DNA of 64,000 nt from Adiantum capillus-veneris (Eukaryota; Streptophyta; Polypodiopsida; Polypodiales; Pteridaceae). A program made the translations under genes and the position numbers. The notes under the pieces are model-generated. The model had not been told where the DNA came from. It made no database searches and was given only the letters and a program-made list of their open reading frames with translations. Shown here one piece after another: positions 20,364 to 30,696 of the stretch. Position 1 is the stretch's first letter; every line of letters starts with the position of its first letter. Location: NCBI GenBank assembly GCA_014529385.2, contig CM043954.1, forward strand, positions 93,241,247-93,305,246. The letters run 5' to 3'.

Positions 20364-21299
20364 CTAATGATCCATTTGGACAACAAAATCAGCACCCAGC
20401 AGATAGTGTTTCCAACTTAAGAGGGCATGAATCACAACCAGTAACTCTTTTTCATAGACCTGCATGGTCATCTCTGGCCCTTGCAAGATTCTGCTCTCAT
20501 AGGCTACTACCCTGCCATCTTGCATTAGCACTGCACCAATGCTACTGCCACAAGCGTCACACTGAACCACAAATGACTTCCTGAGACCAGGCAAAACAAT
20601 GACTGGATCTGAAGTCATCTTTTCCTTTAAGAGATTAAAAGCTGAAATCTCTTTCTGGGTCCATCTGAAAGTGACCTCTTTCTTTTGCAAAGCATGTAAA
20701 GGTGAAGCAATCTCTGCAAAGTTGCGAATGAATCTTCTGTAGTAAGAACATAGCCCTAAGAAGCTACAGACATCGCGCACAGTCCTTAAATCTGGCCATG
20801 TCTTGAATGCTTCTACCTTCACTGGATCCATTCGGACATCCTTTGACACAATATGTCCGAGGGAGTGGATCTCTTCCAAGAAGAACTCGCTTTTCTTGCC
20901 ATTGATGAGCAATCTGTTCCTGCGCAGCTCTTCGAACACAATGGTCAGGTGATGCCTATGCTCCTCTTCATTCTTCGAGTAGACTATCATGTCATCAAAG
21001 AATGTGCCAACAAAGTTCTGATATGGACGAAAGATCCTATCCATCATCCTATTGAACGTAGCAGGAGCATTCGTAAGACCAAATGGCATCAATAAGAACT
21101 CGTAGAGACCAAATGTCGTTCTAAACGCAGTCTTGTGCACATCCTCAGGCCTAATTCGAATCTGATGGTACCCACTTTTAAGGTCGATCCTGCTGAAAAT
21201 CGCCGCACCCTCTAGGCGGTCAAGAATATCATCAATCCTTGGAATAGGAAACCTATTCTTGATGGTATTCTTATTTAACGCACGGTAGTCAATACACAT
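20364..21299 (-). pseudogene. Gypsy-2 reverse transcriptase and RNase H
   Basis: 311 open codons from CIDYRALNKNTIKNRFPIP through FSRIDLKSGYHQIRI and MPFGLTNAP to an intact catalytic FFDDMIVYSKN. The FLGLCSYYRRFI connection and the first half of RNase H (VQCDACGSSIGAVL) follow. Upstream a TAG replaces a residue in LLV-KKDGSW (about 21322), and another TAG sits between protease and RT at about 21418. This RT core would be enzymatically plausible if translated. Confidence 0.88.
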
Positions 21300-21416
21300 G
21301 CGCCACGAGCCATCCTTCTTCTATACTAAGAGCACTGGAGAGCAATAGGGTGACGAGCTAGGCTGAATCAGCCCTTTCTCTAAGAGCTCCTCCACTTGGC
21401 TCATAATCTCTTTCCG

Positions 21417-21941
21417 CTACGCCTCACTAACCCTATACGGAGGCCTATTTGGTGGGCTACAACCTGGCACCAAATCAATCGCATGATCCTCGGGCCTCTC
21501 CGACGGTAGTTGAGACGGTAATGAGTCAGAAAAACAGCCATTAAACTTTTGCAAAAATGCTAGCTTGTCTTTATTTAACACAGATAAATTTGATTGGCAA
21601 CTATCTGAAACATCACGTGCAAAAACCAAGTAATTCTTTATTACAAAAGTGATAGCAGAAACAGATATAATAGGGACTGACTCTCCTTTTAGCTTTACAT
21701 CCAAGATGTGAGTTTTGCCCCTATGCTGTACAGTGATCTTTTTGTTGTAGGCATCCAAGACTCCATGCACTCGGAACATCCACGGGATCCCCAACAAGAC
21801 ATCACATCCTTCCAGTGGCATGATGTAGAACTCTTCTGTGTCCACATACGACTGAATATGCAGACGCAGCTTTCCAATGATGGGAGTAACGCACTTTGAA
21901 TGGCCAAGACATGCCAATCCTGCCTCTGCGGTATACCCCAT
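21417..21941 (-). pseudogene. Gypsy-2 protease (C-terminal part) and RT leader
   Basis: The 174-codon frame has YIMPLEGCDVLLGIPW, the second conserved motif of gypsy retropepsins, and RPEDHAIDLVPG and PPNRPPYRVSEA just before RT. The first protease motif (D-S/T-G) lies upstream beyond a frameshift and is not cleanly readable. The frame closes with TAG exactly where Gypsy-3 also has TAG. Confidence 0.8.
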
Positions 21942-22341
21942 CTCTTCAGCTCTGATGCCCAGCTTTATAGCTAATTTTGGCGTGAGTTCGCTTTGGCACC
22001 TGGATCAACGAAGATAAGTGCCATCTGGTCTCTAACATTACCCCACGCTCTGCATAACTCACAGGCATCTGTACTAGGCCTGTCGCCCAACATGTATGGC
22101 ACTAAACTTGCCGAGGGCATAGGCTTCTTTCCTTTCCTGTCATCTTTGTCATCTGGCCTTTTCTTTTGTGGACAATTAGCTGCAAAATGACCTTATAAAG
22201 CACTTGTTTTCAGCCTTCAAGACCTTCTTTTCCTCGGGTGTCTTACGCATAAAAGGCTTCCTTTTCTGCTTCCTTGCCTGCGCTCTAGAAGTCTCGGCTG
22301 AACCTTTGCCTTACTTGAACCTAGCTGGCCCCTGGGACGCT

Positions 22342-22958
22342 TCACGAGCCGCTCTCGTAAAGGGCTGCTTTGCTGAATTTTTCTTTTGTTGCCCTCCTTT
22401 CTCGTTGCTCGCAAAACCCACTGTCTTCTCCTTTCAACAAGGCAAGACCAGTGTTAGCAACAGTGAGGGTAGCCACTCTGTTCTTGGTATAGTAATCGCG
22501 AAGCCCTTTAGGCAACCCACAACAGTACTTCTCAATCTGCTCTGTCAATGGCACAAATCTACAGGAGGTCACTGAGAGTAACGCTTTACAGAACCTCCTA
22601 TTGTACTCCAGCAAGCTCTTGCATGTAGCCGAAGTAAGTTGGTGCCAATCTGTCATGACATCGGCTTCAAATTCATCTGACAGCCAAGTAGATGCAAACA
22701 TTTGCTTGAAGTAAACCCAAGTGGCGGGTGCCTGTCCTTGCATTAACAATGTCGTCCACCATGTGAGTGCTTGTCCTTTAAGAAAGTAGCAGCTTTCCTT
22801 GCTTTAGAGGCCTTCGTAAAATTCCCTCCTGTATGAGCTGTATCAAACTGCTGGAGGAAAGTAAGAGCCTTTGTTTTATCCTCGAAGCCACTAAAGGTGT
22901 TGAACTTCACAGCTGCACCTCCTTCTTTGTATGGTTTTGGCTTCTCTATTGGCCCCAA
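22342..22958 (-). pseudogene. Gypsy-2 gag capsid core
   Basis: Two overlapping frames: one with KFNTFSGFEDKTKALTFLQQFD and the next with WVYFKQMFASTWLSDEFEADV, LLEYNRRFCKAL and GLPKGLRDYY, i.e. the retrotrans_gag core. The junction near 22745 is a frameshift. A basic region and the expected zinc knuckle region (about 22150-22340) are too decayed to read as one frame. Confidence 0.78.
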
Positions 22959-23831
22959 ATTGTCATAGGGAAGTGTTGTAGCATGGGCACTGTAGTAGGG
23001 ACCATTTGTGCCCCTTGGTCATTGAGATTCTGCATTAAAGGTGCCATATCTGGCTGCTGTCCAGAAAAACCAGCCATGCCAAAATTGACCTGTGGCACCC
23101 CAAACTGGCCCTGATTGCTCTGAAAGCCTTGTTGCATGCCAATGTTACCATACATGGGGTTTGGCGTCATGCCATGCATACCCCCAAACACTGTTCCAGG
23201 CATGTACTGCTGGTTTCCAGGCGCATAACCAGCCATATTTTGGAACACGGATCCACCCCCGAAATACCCAGGATGTACCGTGGGTGGTGGAAAAACCCAA
23301 CGCATTGCCTGAAGATTGGTTCCCTATCCATTCAATACAACATTTTGACCCTAAAAGGTGGCGGGCTGAACTGGCAAAACCTGGGAGTAGGGATCCTCGC
23401 CACCTGTTCATGGTCAGGAGCGACCTGTCTAGGAGCCTGACGTGACTCCGCAACATGTGAATGCTCCCTATCTTGCTCAGTCGCATGGGGGACCTGGGCT
23501 TGAGCCTCAACGGGCTCTGTACGCTGAGGGCATTCCCTTGCCTACTGTGACTTTAATGGGGCTTGTAGATAATCCATAAACCTCGGATTTTGCACCAACT
23601 GAGTAAAGACATTCACAGCAGCAACTAATTGTGTCCTGAACGCATCCTCTTCAAAGTGCCCAATCATGAACCCTCGAACCTGTTCTCGCTGTGCCAGTGT
23701 GCATTCACACGAACAAAAGGCGTAGACAGTGGCGGTCATGAACTCTCGCCAACTTCATGCTCTAAAGGAATTGCTTGTCTATGCTAGGAAGAGGAACCCT
23801 CTTCTCTAGCATTGTCTGTCCTGTCAGCCAT
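22946..23831 (-). pseudogene. Gypsy-2 gag N-terminus
   Basis: It begins at ATG 23831 (MADRTDNAREEGSSS then stop), with a further open piece to 23542 and a Gly/Met/Gln/Asn-rich low-complexity piece (23305-22946) with repeated GM and QQ pairs. Frameshifts separate the pieces. The low-complexity composition is unlike the Ser/Lys-rich gag of Gypsy-3. Confidence 0.65.
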
Positions 23832-23910
23832 AGTGTAATTCCAAGTTCATGTGCTTTGTGTCTTCACCGCAAACCAACCAAGGCTCACTTCTTAAGGAAA
23901 AAGTGATCTT

Positions 23911-23928
23911 GTCCCGGCGAAGGAACCA
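23911..23928 (-). other. Gypsy-2 primer-binding site (not initiator Met)
   Basis: The reverse complement reads TGGTTCCTTCGCCGGGAC, directly abutting the LTR end. It does not match iMet. From memory it is close to the complement of plant tRNA-Glu(UUC) 3' end with about two mismatches. Confidence 0.65.
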
Positions 23929-25368
23929 TGGAACCGGCTCGTAGGGCGGTAGACGTTAGCTTCACCCGATTCTTCAACACTTGACTTTACGACACAAAGC
24001 AATGACTTAAAAGGACCCTGTAACTGAGACCGAATTACACTTCAAGACAAATAGCACGGCCAGGAAGCTAGAATGCTTCCAAGCAGACAGCGACACCTGT
24101 AGGCCCCAAAGGTTGGCGCCCATTTCTTTATTCTTTAACAGAGGGAATAAAACCTGTGGTTCCCTACAAGCTGCCCCGCACAATCTGAGCTGAATTCCAT
24201 CTGTTCTAGCCCGATTTTGAAGCATAACTGTACTAGGACCCTTCACAGTCAGTATACCTGCGCATTAGATGACTCTCCCGATGCATACGGACACTTTGCA
24301 AAACCTGGCGAGAATCTGCAGCACGCTGAATTCTCTGTTTTCTGCTCCGAAAATGCGCCAGATCACCTGTACAACGGTCCCCTCACGTCCCCGAACCTCC
24401 TAGGGGTATTAGGGAACGTTTAGAGCCGAAACCCTAAACCTGCAAAAATACACAGCAGGCCGTAATTCCCTGTTTCGGGCTCCGTTTCTCGTGTCGGTCG
24501 CATCCGTAGCAAGTCCTCGAGCTCCCGCACCTGTAGGGCTACTTGCCCTTTAAATCGGACGAGATTTCACACGTGAAACCTCTCCGAATTCACCTGTACC
24601 TACGGGGGATCCAATACCTGTGCAAGAGGCTCTTGCCTCGGCAATCGCGCATGAACCCACATAACTGTACATTGGTCAAATGAAAAGCCCACTAGAGGGG
24701 CATAACATACTGCTCATAGGGGAGAGAGAGAGAGAGAGAGAGAGCAGTGCGTAGCGTGCAGGGCATCACTCTTGGCACCGCACTGTACATAAGAGGGAAA
24801 GGAAGCACTACATAGCTCTTGCAACCTGTTGCAATCCACCTACAACTGAAAAAGGCACCCCCTTCCTCTCGTAGACTCCCCTCAAAGTTGCAGAAGTGCT
24901 CACAGAGTGACACCTCGCCCCAATTTCCGACTTTGGCCAACTTTGCTAAAAATATCTCGACTGGTGCGCCAGTTGACTTGGCAGCAGAGCAATAAAATGT
25001 TCCCCTTGTCATTCCAGAGGTAATGACGTGAACACATTTCACGGCCCAAAATAGCAATTCCCTAAATTTTAGGAGATGCTTCCACGGCACTCACATTGGT
25101 CATCTGACCATCAATCACCACTGGAACCACATCGAAAAATGCAATGTCGGCCAGCTATCAGGTGATTTACACTTGTAGCCCCACCGTGGCTAACCTTAGT
25201 CCATTTGCCCAACTTCAGTGCTCACTGGCCGTCCGGCCTAGACTCTCACTGTCGGCCTCACACCATGCAACTCGGGCATTGGCATTTCCAGAGGGGTACT
25301 TTAAAACAAGTCAAATAAAATTCCCCCAAAAAGAAATCAACAAGTAAAGTTGCCACAGACTCGTGACA
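23929..25368 (-). repeat. Gypsy-2 5' LTR (1,440 bp)
   Basis: TGGAACCGGCTCG...ACTCGTGACA on the plus strand; partner of 16746-18192. It contains a (GA)n tract near 24723-24746 that is shorter in the partner. Confidence 0.93.
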
Positions 25369-25373
25369 TCGTC
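25369..25373. other. Gypsy-2 target-site duplication, right
   Basis: TCGTC, identical to 16741-16745. Confidence 0.93.
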
Positions 25374-25376
25374 TCT

Positions 25377-25461
<85 letters not shown>

Positions 25462-25617
25462 GCACTCTCATGCACTAATCTTCCACTCTTGTTTTGGTCA
25501 TTGCACACTCTCTCTCTAAGGAAGGCTCTCCCTTCCACTAAGTAAAAGGAACCTTGAGCACTCACTAATCACTCATCCTCAGCTTACACCATCATTCACT
25601 TCCGTTGCACATTGCAA
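25374..25617 (+). repeat. Older LTR, right part (split by Gypsy-2)
   Basis: Continues the LTR interrupted at 16745: a CT-rich tract, then GGAAGGCTCTCCCTTCC, AAAGGAACCTTGAGCAC and ATTCACTTCCGTTGCACATT, in the order of the Gypsy-1 LTR end. No PBS follows. Confidence 0.72.
25381..25460. repeat. (CT)40 microsatellite
   Basis: 80 bp of uninterrupted CT inside the split LTR, next to the Gypsy-2 insertion point. The related Gypsy-1 LTR has only a short CT-rich stretch here. Confidence 0.97.
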
Positions 25618-26070
25618 AATGTCGAAACAGATAGCTGAGATGGCCAAAACGAGATCTTCAGTGGGAAAGATGGAGACCTGGTGAAAGGAAAGCCCAACTC
25701 GCTGCCACTGCCTCCACCCCCTCCCTCTGCGCACGTTCTTGCAAGTTGCAACCCTTCTCCCTCGCCGTCTCTCTCCCCCTCCCCCCCCCCCCCCCCCCCA
25801 ACCAGCTCTCGCAGTGCCCTGCCCTGCCCTGCACTCACCATGCAGCCAGCGAGCGTGCAGCACGCCTCAGCCTTCGGCCCCCATCTTCAGCGCCCGCCCA
25901 CCCCTAGCTCTCCCACCTCAACCCGCCAGTCCGCCCCTTGCGCTCCTGCATTCTTTCACCTCCCCCCCCCCCCCTCCATCCTCTCTGTTAAGCTCGCAGA
26001 AGTTTGTCCCTGCAGCCTTCTGGGAGCTTCGCGTCATTTTCGCCCTCTTCGACTCAGCAGCAGAAACGGA

Positions 26071-26880
26071 ATGGTGGCTTCTGCTCCACCTCAGAGGGAC
26101 TCCACTGAAGCTCCCTCGCCCGACACCGCGGAGCCGACCCTTCGACTTGCTCTTTTGCCAAAAGAGCAAGCGAGCTTGATGGCCGAAGTGGAGCGCTTGC
26201 AAGCCACTTCGGTTATCTGTAAGATCATTGGCACTCAGCCCAGTCGGGGCGAGGTTCGGGATTTACTACAGGCCCGTCTTCTCTCCGATGTGGGCAAGAT
26301 CACCGATGTCCAGATCCTCGGGAGAGGCTACTACCAGGTCGAGTTCAAGTCTACAGATATGACGACCAAGGTGATTTCGATGAACCCACTCAGCATTAGA
26401 GCAGCTCGAGCTTACTTCCGACGTTGGCATCACGGTTTTGACCCTACTACAAGTGTGCTCGAGGAGGAGGCGGACTTGCCGATTTCGGTCTGTTTCCCAG
26501 GCCTAAGGCAAGAGTACGATCCCCTCCTACCCAGGATTGGTTCCATGTTTGGGACAGTTCTGGAGTCTCCACGCACGGCAACTTCAGTTGTGGTCAAGGC
26601 CGCAGGTCTACCTACTGTGCGGGTTCTCGTTCATGACACGCACTCCCTCCCCAAGGTGGTACTGCTGCCTAGGGTGAGTTGGGGATGGATCAGCCACAGT
26701 GTGGAGTATTCGAGTCTCCCGAACCAATGTTTCATTTGCAGGCAGATGGGCCATATGGCTAAGGCCTGTCCTCGTAGGAGACCACGACCCACAGTGCATG
26801 CGCTGCCTCCCAAGGCTGAGCATGCCAAGCATGCTAGATACACAATATGCACAGGTTGGTACATCGAAAGAGACCAGTGA
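26071..26880 (+). CDS. LINE ORF1 (DUF4283-type gag-like with zinc knuckle)
   Basis: 270 codons from ATG 26071. The frame is open upstream to about 25681, but that part is Ser/Pro low complexity with poly-C runs and is probably leader. Residues about 45-130 resemble the DUF4283 RNA-binding region of plant L1-type LINEs (ICKIIGTQPSRGEVRDLL, YYQVEFKSTD, FRRWHHGFDP). A zinc knuckle CFICRQMGHMAKAC follows near residue 225. The protein would coat LINE RNA. After 26880 a frameshift leads to the usual ORF1 tail (DDWQQVPSRRPQ, then Pro-rich) up to about 27281. Confidence 0.8.
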   Translation: MVASAPPQRDSTEAPSPDTAEPTLRLALLPKEQASLMAEVERLQATSVICKIIGTQPSRGEVRDLLQARLLSDVGKITDVQILGRGYYQVEFKSTDMTTKVISMNPLSIRAARAYFRRWHHGFDPTTSVLEEEADLPISVCFPGLRQEYDPLLPRIGSMFGTVLESPRTATSVVVKAAGLPTVRVLVHDTHSLPKVVLLPRVSWGWISHSVEYSSLPNQCFICRQMGHMAKACPRRRPRPTVHALPPKAEHAKHARYTICTGWYIERDQ

Positions 26881-27281
26881 TCAGCCACCTGATGATTGGC
26901 AACAGGTGCCTAGCCGCCGCCCTCAGGGGAGAGCTCGCCCCACTGCTCCTGGTGACGGACCTTCTGCAGCTCAACAGCACTAGGTTCCGACTGGGAACCG
27001 TTTTGACCCCCTTCAGCAGGACCTGCCTGAGGAGGCCCCGTCCGCTTCAGTTCCTCCACCACCGCCTCCTCCTCCCTCAGCCACTGCCACCCCACCTCCC
27101 TCCCCCCCACCTCCACCTTCGCCTCCCGCCCCTCCTCTCTTGCCGATGGGGCCCACAGCCTCGTCTCTCGACCCCTCCGCCACTCCTCCTCAGATGCAAG
27201 GTATTGGAGACGCTTCTGCCGCGAGACGTTCTCTTGGTAGTGCTTTTGCCATGTGGCTCGAGAGGGACAGCCCGCTAAAAA
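26881..27281 (+). pseudogene. LINE ORF1 Pro-rich tail, frame-shifted
   Basis: Continuation of the ORF1 in another frame: DDWQQVPSRRPQGR then a long Pro/Ser run, and RRSLGSAFAMWLERDSP before a stop. A DDWQ-type motif after the knuckle is common in plant LINE ORF1 proteins. Confidence 0.6.
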
Positions 27282-27690
27282 ATTCCTGAGGGACAATCAA
27301 TTTGCTCTTTTTGTTAAGGAGTTCGCTTCTCCTTTCGGCTCTTTTGATCAAGGAGTTGGCTTCTCCTTTCGTCCAAATCAAAACTCTTGATATTCCGGCG
27401 TAGTAAAATTAGCCATCACACTCAGACCGCACTGATCTTCCACAGGTGTCTTGATGCACTAAAATTACCAGTAACCCAGGCAATCTCATCCAATCAGGAA
27501 TATTCAGTGGTTGGCACATCACAATGCAACACAAATTCTCACATATGCATGTTACAAGACACAACGAACAACGCAGTTGAGCACTCCCCCGAGACAAACG
27601 ATCTGCGGTACGAAGCTACTCAACGACTATCTCATCATTCCCCCCGCAAATAACCTAAAAGGTCCGGGCCATGGATTCAGAGAACTGGTA

Positions 27691-27905
27691 CAACCAAATG
27701 CTCCCCAAATTGCAATCTACGTTGCTTGGAGGTTCAAGCATATAACCAAATGCTCCCGAGACATCGATCTGTGTCGTTTGGAGGTTTTCTAGCATACAAC
27801 GGAACGCTCCCCGGACATCCGCCTGCGTCGTTCCAAGGTTTTCAAATGCACAACAAAACAATCCCCAGTCATCGGCTTACGTCGTTCCGGGGCTCAAACA
27901 ATACC
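27691..27905. repeat. Degenerate ~54-bp minisatellite
   Basis: Four imperfect copies of a unit containing CAAATGCTCCC, GACATCGATCTG and CGTCGTTTGGAGGTTTT, starting at about 27691, 27741, 27794 and 27851. A further decayed copy may lie at about 27570. Confidence 0.75.
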
Positions 27906-28606
27906 AAAACACTATTTCTCACTTCTCCCCCCGAGAGTAAAATCACCAATCAATGAAACCAATATTAAAATCAGAGTCAAACAGTTCAAATCGGCACCAG
28001 GACAAGTTCAAGACACATACCATCCATTTCAAACAAATTCCAAACAGGATCACCAAACAAGTTCAAACAAAACTTATTATTAAAAAACAATCTCGACATC
28101 AATCGAGCTCGAAAAGTTGAATGACTTTCCATCCTGAAACTGAAAGATGTCAAGAAATTTCAAGTTATAATCTCCTAGGGTTTCCATGGCAAGCATTTCA
28201 GAATACCCCACTCTGTCAAAAGTTGCACTCCGAAGGAAGATCTCAAAAACCATATAACTTCGGGCAAAATTTTTCTTGAAAGATTGCGAAATCCTTGAAG
28301 TGTGCGGCTAGGTAGCTATAGACATCAACCTCTATAAGGCACTCCTTCTAAGAAAAACAGTGACTCGAAACAAATCTTGGATCCTTCTCTTGCAAGTGAT
28401 CTTTCTGGCTTATGCCATGTAAGACATGAGCGATGAAGACAGGAGCGCGCCCGAGGCGCAATGAAGTAGGGTGTAGGTGCCTAATAGATCCGAGGTCAGA
28501 GCACGAAGATTCTTCAAATAAAATTCCAATAGACCTTGGAAGTGCCATCGTGCTCTGTCTGCTCTTTGATAGGACCGGTATGCTTTGAGAAAAGCACACG
28601 CCTGAT

Positions 28607-28618
28607 GCTCTGATACCA
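28607..28618 (-). other. iMet PBS of the minus-strand LTR fragment
   Basis: The reverse complement reads TGGTATCAGAGC, one base from the LTR start TGTCACAAG. Confidence 0.8.
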
Positions 28619-28619
28619 C

Positions 28620-28703
28620 TGTCACAAGATGGACACCACGTGCCAATAGAAAAGAACAAATTGAACAGACTTTTAGCACTTCAATAACAACTGAAACTGA
28701 AAG
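28620..28703 (-). repeat. LTR fragment truncated by Copia-2
   Basis: 84 bp of an LTR starting TGTCACAAGATGG. It ends at the Copia-2 LTR and does not resume on the other side of Copia-2. Confidence 0.65.
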
Positions 28704-28895
28704 TGTTGGGGTATAAAGCCCAATGTGGTCGCCCAGGTAAGTGGGCGGGCCGCCAGGTATGTACACATATTCTTTTGTAAAAACCTAATAAGAACTCACT
28801 ATGCTCTACACATTACAGTAGAGCGAGTTCACCATATCGTCGTGCTCTTCTTCTCGCACTCTCTCTCGCGTCGCACTTCCGCTCGTACTCCTTCA
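28704..28895 (+). repeat. Copia-2 5' LTR (192 bp)
   Basis: Starts TGTTGGGGTATAAAGCCC, ends CTCCTTCA. The CT-rich 3' half is identical to the 3' LTR. Confidence 0.93.
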
Positions 28896-28897
28896 AC

Positions 28898-28909
28898 TAG
28901 TATCAGAGC
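28898..28909 (+). other. Copia-2 primer-binding site
   Basis: TAGTATCAGAGC, one mismatch from the iMet PBS, 2 nt after the LTR. Confidence 0.85.
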
Positions 28910-29995
28910 TCAGATCGAGGCTCGGGGCAGCACTGCAGGAGGCTAGAGTCACCAACTCAGATTGGAGTGAAATTCGACAGGCGAAGACATGGCCCCAAAT
29001 CTCGTGGGTGATGCCCGAAGGACTCGATGTTGTCAGAATTTCATTCAAAGGTCATCTCGGCCACCGTTCGGCTTCGACAAAGGTCTGCGCAGGCCATTTT
29101 CGACTACGTGGTCTCGACGGGTGCAGATCCGACTCTGCGAATTTGGGGTTTTCGGCCTACGACTGCAGGTGCTGAGGATATCGACACTCCCAGAGTGTTG
29201 ATTTGTGGCTGTCTACACATCGAAGGACGGCTCACAGTTCTTGGAGGCGTGTCACATACGACACGGGCGCATCTACACACAGACTATAGGCGGCATCCAC
29301 TAGTTCATCAGGTAGCTTGTGTTTGCTGCTTGATATTCCAGATTTCATCCTGACATTGCAGGTACTTCTACATGGGATGTATTGTCAGAGATGATGTATG
29401 TCTGTTGAGGGTTTGCTGGCTGTGAGTCACGCAGCAAACAACCGCCGCAGCGGTTACAGCATACAGTGGGAAATTTGTGGATGTATGACTTTGTGGGAAA
29501 TCTATGTACTGTCAGATTTACTGCAGCCTTTGTTGAGGGTCGAGTGAGGTTTTATTGAGCTGGGGGATTCTCGAATGTTGAGATCCTTTCAGTGATACAG
29601 GTCTTGGAGCGATCCCTCGAGCACCCTTAGATAGGCAGCTAGGATGTATTGACTGTGAGTTAGACAGTTGGGATTGCATCTTTGCTTTACTGCCGTTGAG
29701 GCATTGTCACAGTCTATGCTTACAGGACAGTGACAGGACAATGAGAGACAGTACAAGTGCAGGACAGGTTTACCCGCAGCTTACAATGTCAGAGAGACAG
29801 TGTTTTTTGAGCTGTTTTTTGTTCTGTTTTTTGAGTACACCAGAGCCATTTTACATAGGAGACTCTACCGAAATTTATGCAGAATCTGAAGCTTTCTTGG
29901 TTCATTTGACAGGTTGATATTGATTCAAAGGTCAGTTTACAGGGGAAACTCTACCGAATTTTTCCCAAGAAAGTAAACTACTGTGAAGCGTAGCT
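28910..29995 (+). other. Copia-2 untranslated leader
   Basis: 1.1 kb between PBS and gag ATG without a credible reading frame; unusually long for such a short-LTR copia element. Confidence 0.7.
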
Positions 29996-30696
29996 ATGGC
30001 TGGATCACAAGACACTGCTCTTTACAATATCAAGAAGCTGGATGGAACCAATTTCCCATTGTGGAAGCAGCAGATTTGGCACGTGTTGGTACAAAAGAAG
30101 CAGATAAAACCTATAAAGCTCAAGGGGATAAAACCAGAAGATATGGACGAAGATGAATGGAGCGAAATGGATGAATTGGCACTTTCTACCATTATGCTTA
30201 CTTTGATAGAAAGCGTTTACTTCAATGTAGCAGACGAGATGTCGGCTTATCAAGCATGGTTAAAGCTGAGTGATCTTTATGAGAAGCACAGTGCAGCTTC
30301 ACAGGTATACTAGCTAAAGAAGCTTGTTGACTTGAAGATGAAAGAAGGGGCACCTATGTCCAATCATCTGAATGAATTCAACACAATCTATAGTCAGTTG
30401 TCAGCTCAAGGTGTCAAGTTTGATGAACCTGTTAGAGCTATGTTCCTGTTGATCACATTGCCGGAAAGTTGGGACATTTTTCGCACAGCTTTGAGTAATT
30501 CTGCACCTCCATAAGGTTTGAACATAGCAGGTGTAGAAGGAAGTCTGCTTACTGAAGAAACCAATAGAAAGACAATGGACAAAGGCAAAGGAACAGCCTT
30601 AGTTGTCAGAGGAAGGACCAAAGAAAAGTACAAAGGTGGAAAGAGGAATCAGTCTCGTAGCAAGTCCCGCAGTGCTAAAGGCAAGAGTGACATATA
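29996..30696 (+). pseudogene. Copia-2 gag
   Basis: It starts at ATG 29996 with the copia gag signature (KKLDGTNFPLWKQQIW). The same frame continues through KKLVDLKMKEGAPM and TLPESWDIFRTALS into a basic linker. In-frame stops: TAG at about 30311, TAA at about 30512 and TAA at about 30696. All are single-base changes without loss of frame. Confidence 0.87.

Larger units (their letters stand above)
16746..25368 (-). mobile_element. Gypsy-2: complete Ty3/gypsy chromodomain element
   Basis: Two LTRs of 1,447 and 1,440 bp, matching termini TGGAACC...GTGACA, a PBS, gag, protease, RT, RNase H, integrase, chromodomain and a polypurine tract, flanked by a perfect 5-bp duplication (TCGTC). It is therefore a single insertion whose ends have not been exchanged. 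Coding is broken by several frameshifts and stops, so it is inactive now. The older LTR it split matches on both sides (16078-16745 and 25374-25617). Confidence 0.94.
27282..28619 (-). mobile_element. Non-coding remnant of a minus-strand LTR element
   Basis: 1.3 kb without a credible gene. It ends at a minus-strand PBS (GCTCTGATACCA at 28607-28618) next to an LTR start, so it is probably the internal region of a non-autonomous or decayed LTR element. A degenerate minisatellite lies at 27691-27905. The left boundary is not defined. Confidence 0.5.

Noticed and set aside
25363-25565. Ser/Leu and Arg/Glu repeat proteins in GA/CT tracts
   Set aside because: Translations of microsatellite DNA (also at 54104, 60277, 62369).
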